DNA of 7,123 nt from Dysgonomonas sp. (lineage in GTDB: Bacteria > Bacteroidota > Bacteroidia > Bacteroidales > Dysgonomonadaceae): positions 1 through 7,123 of the forward strand of contig JASLEN010000207.1 of the NCBI GenBank assembly GCA_030151105.1, read 5' to 3'. The translations under genes and the position numbers were made by a program. Shown here one piece after another: positions 7,003-7,123 of this stretch. A model generated the notes under the pieces. It saw nothing but the letters and a program-made list of their open reading frames with translations, was not told the origin of the DNA and ran no database searches. The number at the start of each line of letters is the position of its first letter. Position 1 is the first letter of the stretch.

Positions 7003-7020
7003 AGCAATGATCAGTCTCAT
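6973..7020 (-). pseudogene. 5' fragment of a YqaE/Pmp3-family small membrane protein
   Basis: Read on the minus strand from the ATG at 7020-7018, 16 codons give MRLIIALILPWLVFFT. This closely resembles the N-terminus of YqaE/Pmp3 family proteins (UPF0057), ~55-aa two-helix membrane proteins in which FFT is normally followed by IGRP. Here the frame continues only into antisense of the S41 gene (GRTFIDEYN) and stops at 6943. So only the start of the gene remains, without the second helix. A minus-strand AGGA lies a few bases upstream of the ATG. The match is short, from memory, and hydrophobic, so chance is not excluded. Confidence 0.5.
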
Positions 7021-7051
7021 ATTACATTCCTAGATTTGAAGAAAGCGCTAT

Positions 7052-7117
7052 TCAATAACCAACGATCACACCAAGTATAAGTGCAATTACAATTTGCCAA
7101 GCTAGGCTGAGTTTCAT
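7052..7117 (-). pseudogene. 5' fragment resembling a dicarboxylate/amino-acid:cation symporter
   Basis: From the minus-strand ATG at 7117-7115 there are 21 codons: MKLSLAWQIVIALILGVIVG, then Tyr and a TGA stop (7054-7052). The pattern of basic start, short polar stretch, WQI, then hydrophobic helix with LGVIVG is that of the first ~20 residues of DAACS (GltP/DctA-type) symporters, which are ~400 aa long. The expected first membrane helix and everything after it are absent. The bases 7021-7051 between this stop and the neighbouring Pmp3-like ATG match nothing I recognise. The match is short and hydrophobic, so this is a tentative call. Confidence 0.38.
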
Positions 7118-7123
7118 TTTTTA

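Noticed and set aside
7011..7058. Plus-strand fragment reading SVSYYIPRFEESAIQ then stop, as a possible gene 3' end
   Set aside because: Only 15 codons between two stops, with no start and no recognisable family. It is kept only as a reminder that the 7021-7051 patch is unexplained.
6975..7123. 8-bp inverted repeat TAAAAAAT (6975-6982) and ATTTTTTA (7116-7123) bounding the odd right end, as possible insertion-element ends
   Set aside because: It is a homopolymer-like sequence in an AT-rich genome, there is no target duplication, and there is no transposase in the 140 bp between. Chance is the simpler reading.

Overview
This is a 7.1-kb AT-rich stretch of a Bacteroidota chromosome, most likely order Bacteroidales. 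The evidence is close resemblance of the proteins to Bacteroides/Porphyromonas-type homologues (ClpP starting with DFRKYATKHLGMNG, a ClpX with VGY where E. coli has IGF, a ~727-aa RecQ with an extra C-terminal domain, a divergent trigger factor), promoter candidates of the Bacteroidota TTTG / TAnnTTTG type, and AT-rich leaders with little Shine-Dalgarno character. No database search was possible, so the placement rests on recognition only.

Layout, all genes on the + strand: the C-terminal 314 codons of trigger factor (tig, 3-947), closed by an intrinsic terminator (983-1016); a promoter and a leader of about 140 nt in front of clpP (1232-1903), with clpX 22 nt behind it (1926-3167); recQ (3278-5461) with its own candidate promoter; a strong 15-bp-stem terminator (5499-5537); coaD (5565-6023); and a C-terminal processing peptidase of family S41 (6115-7002) that is cut off right after its catalytic serine.

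The functional theme of the left part is protein quality control: a ribosome-associated chaperone followed by the ClpXP protease, an arrangement common in bacteria. RecQ (DNA repair helicase) and CoaD (fourth step of coenzyme A synthesis) are housekeeping neighbours. The S41 peptidase would act in the cell envelope if it were whole.

The only part that is not ordinary is the last ~150 bases. At about 6973-6975 the S41 homology stops, and the opposite strand begins to read as the first 16 codons of a YqaE/Pmp3-type small membrane protein. About 100 bases further right, the minus strand carries what looks like the first 20 codons of a dicarboxylate/amino-acid:cation symporter. Both pieces start with an ATG and break off. 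This is either a genuine mosaic rearrangement or, quite possibly, a chimeric contig end. I found no evidence for a novel biological system, CRISPR array, RNA gene or complete mobile element.
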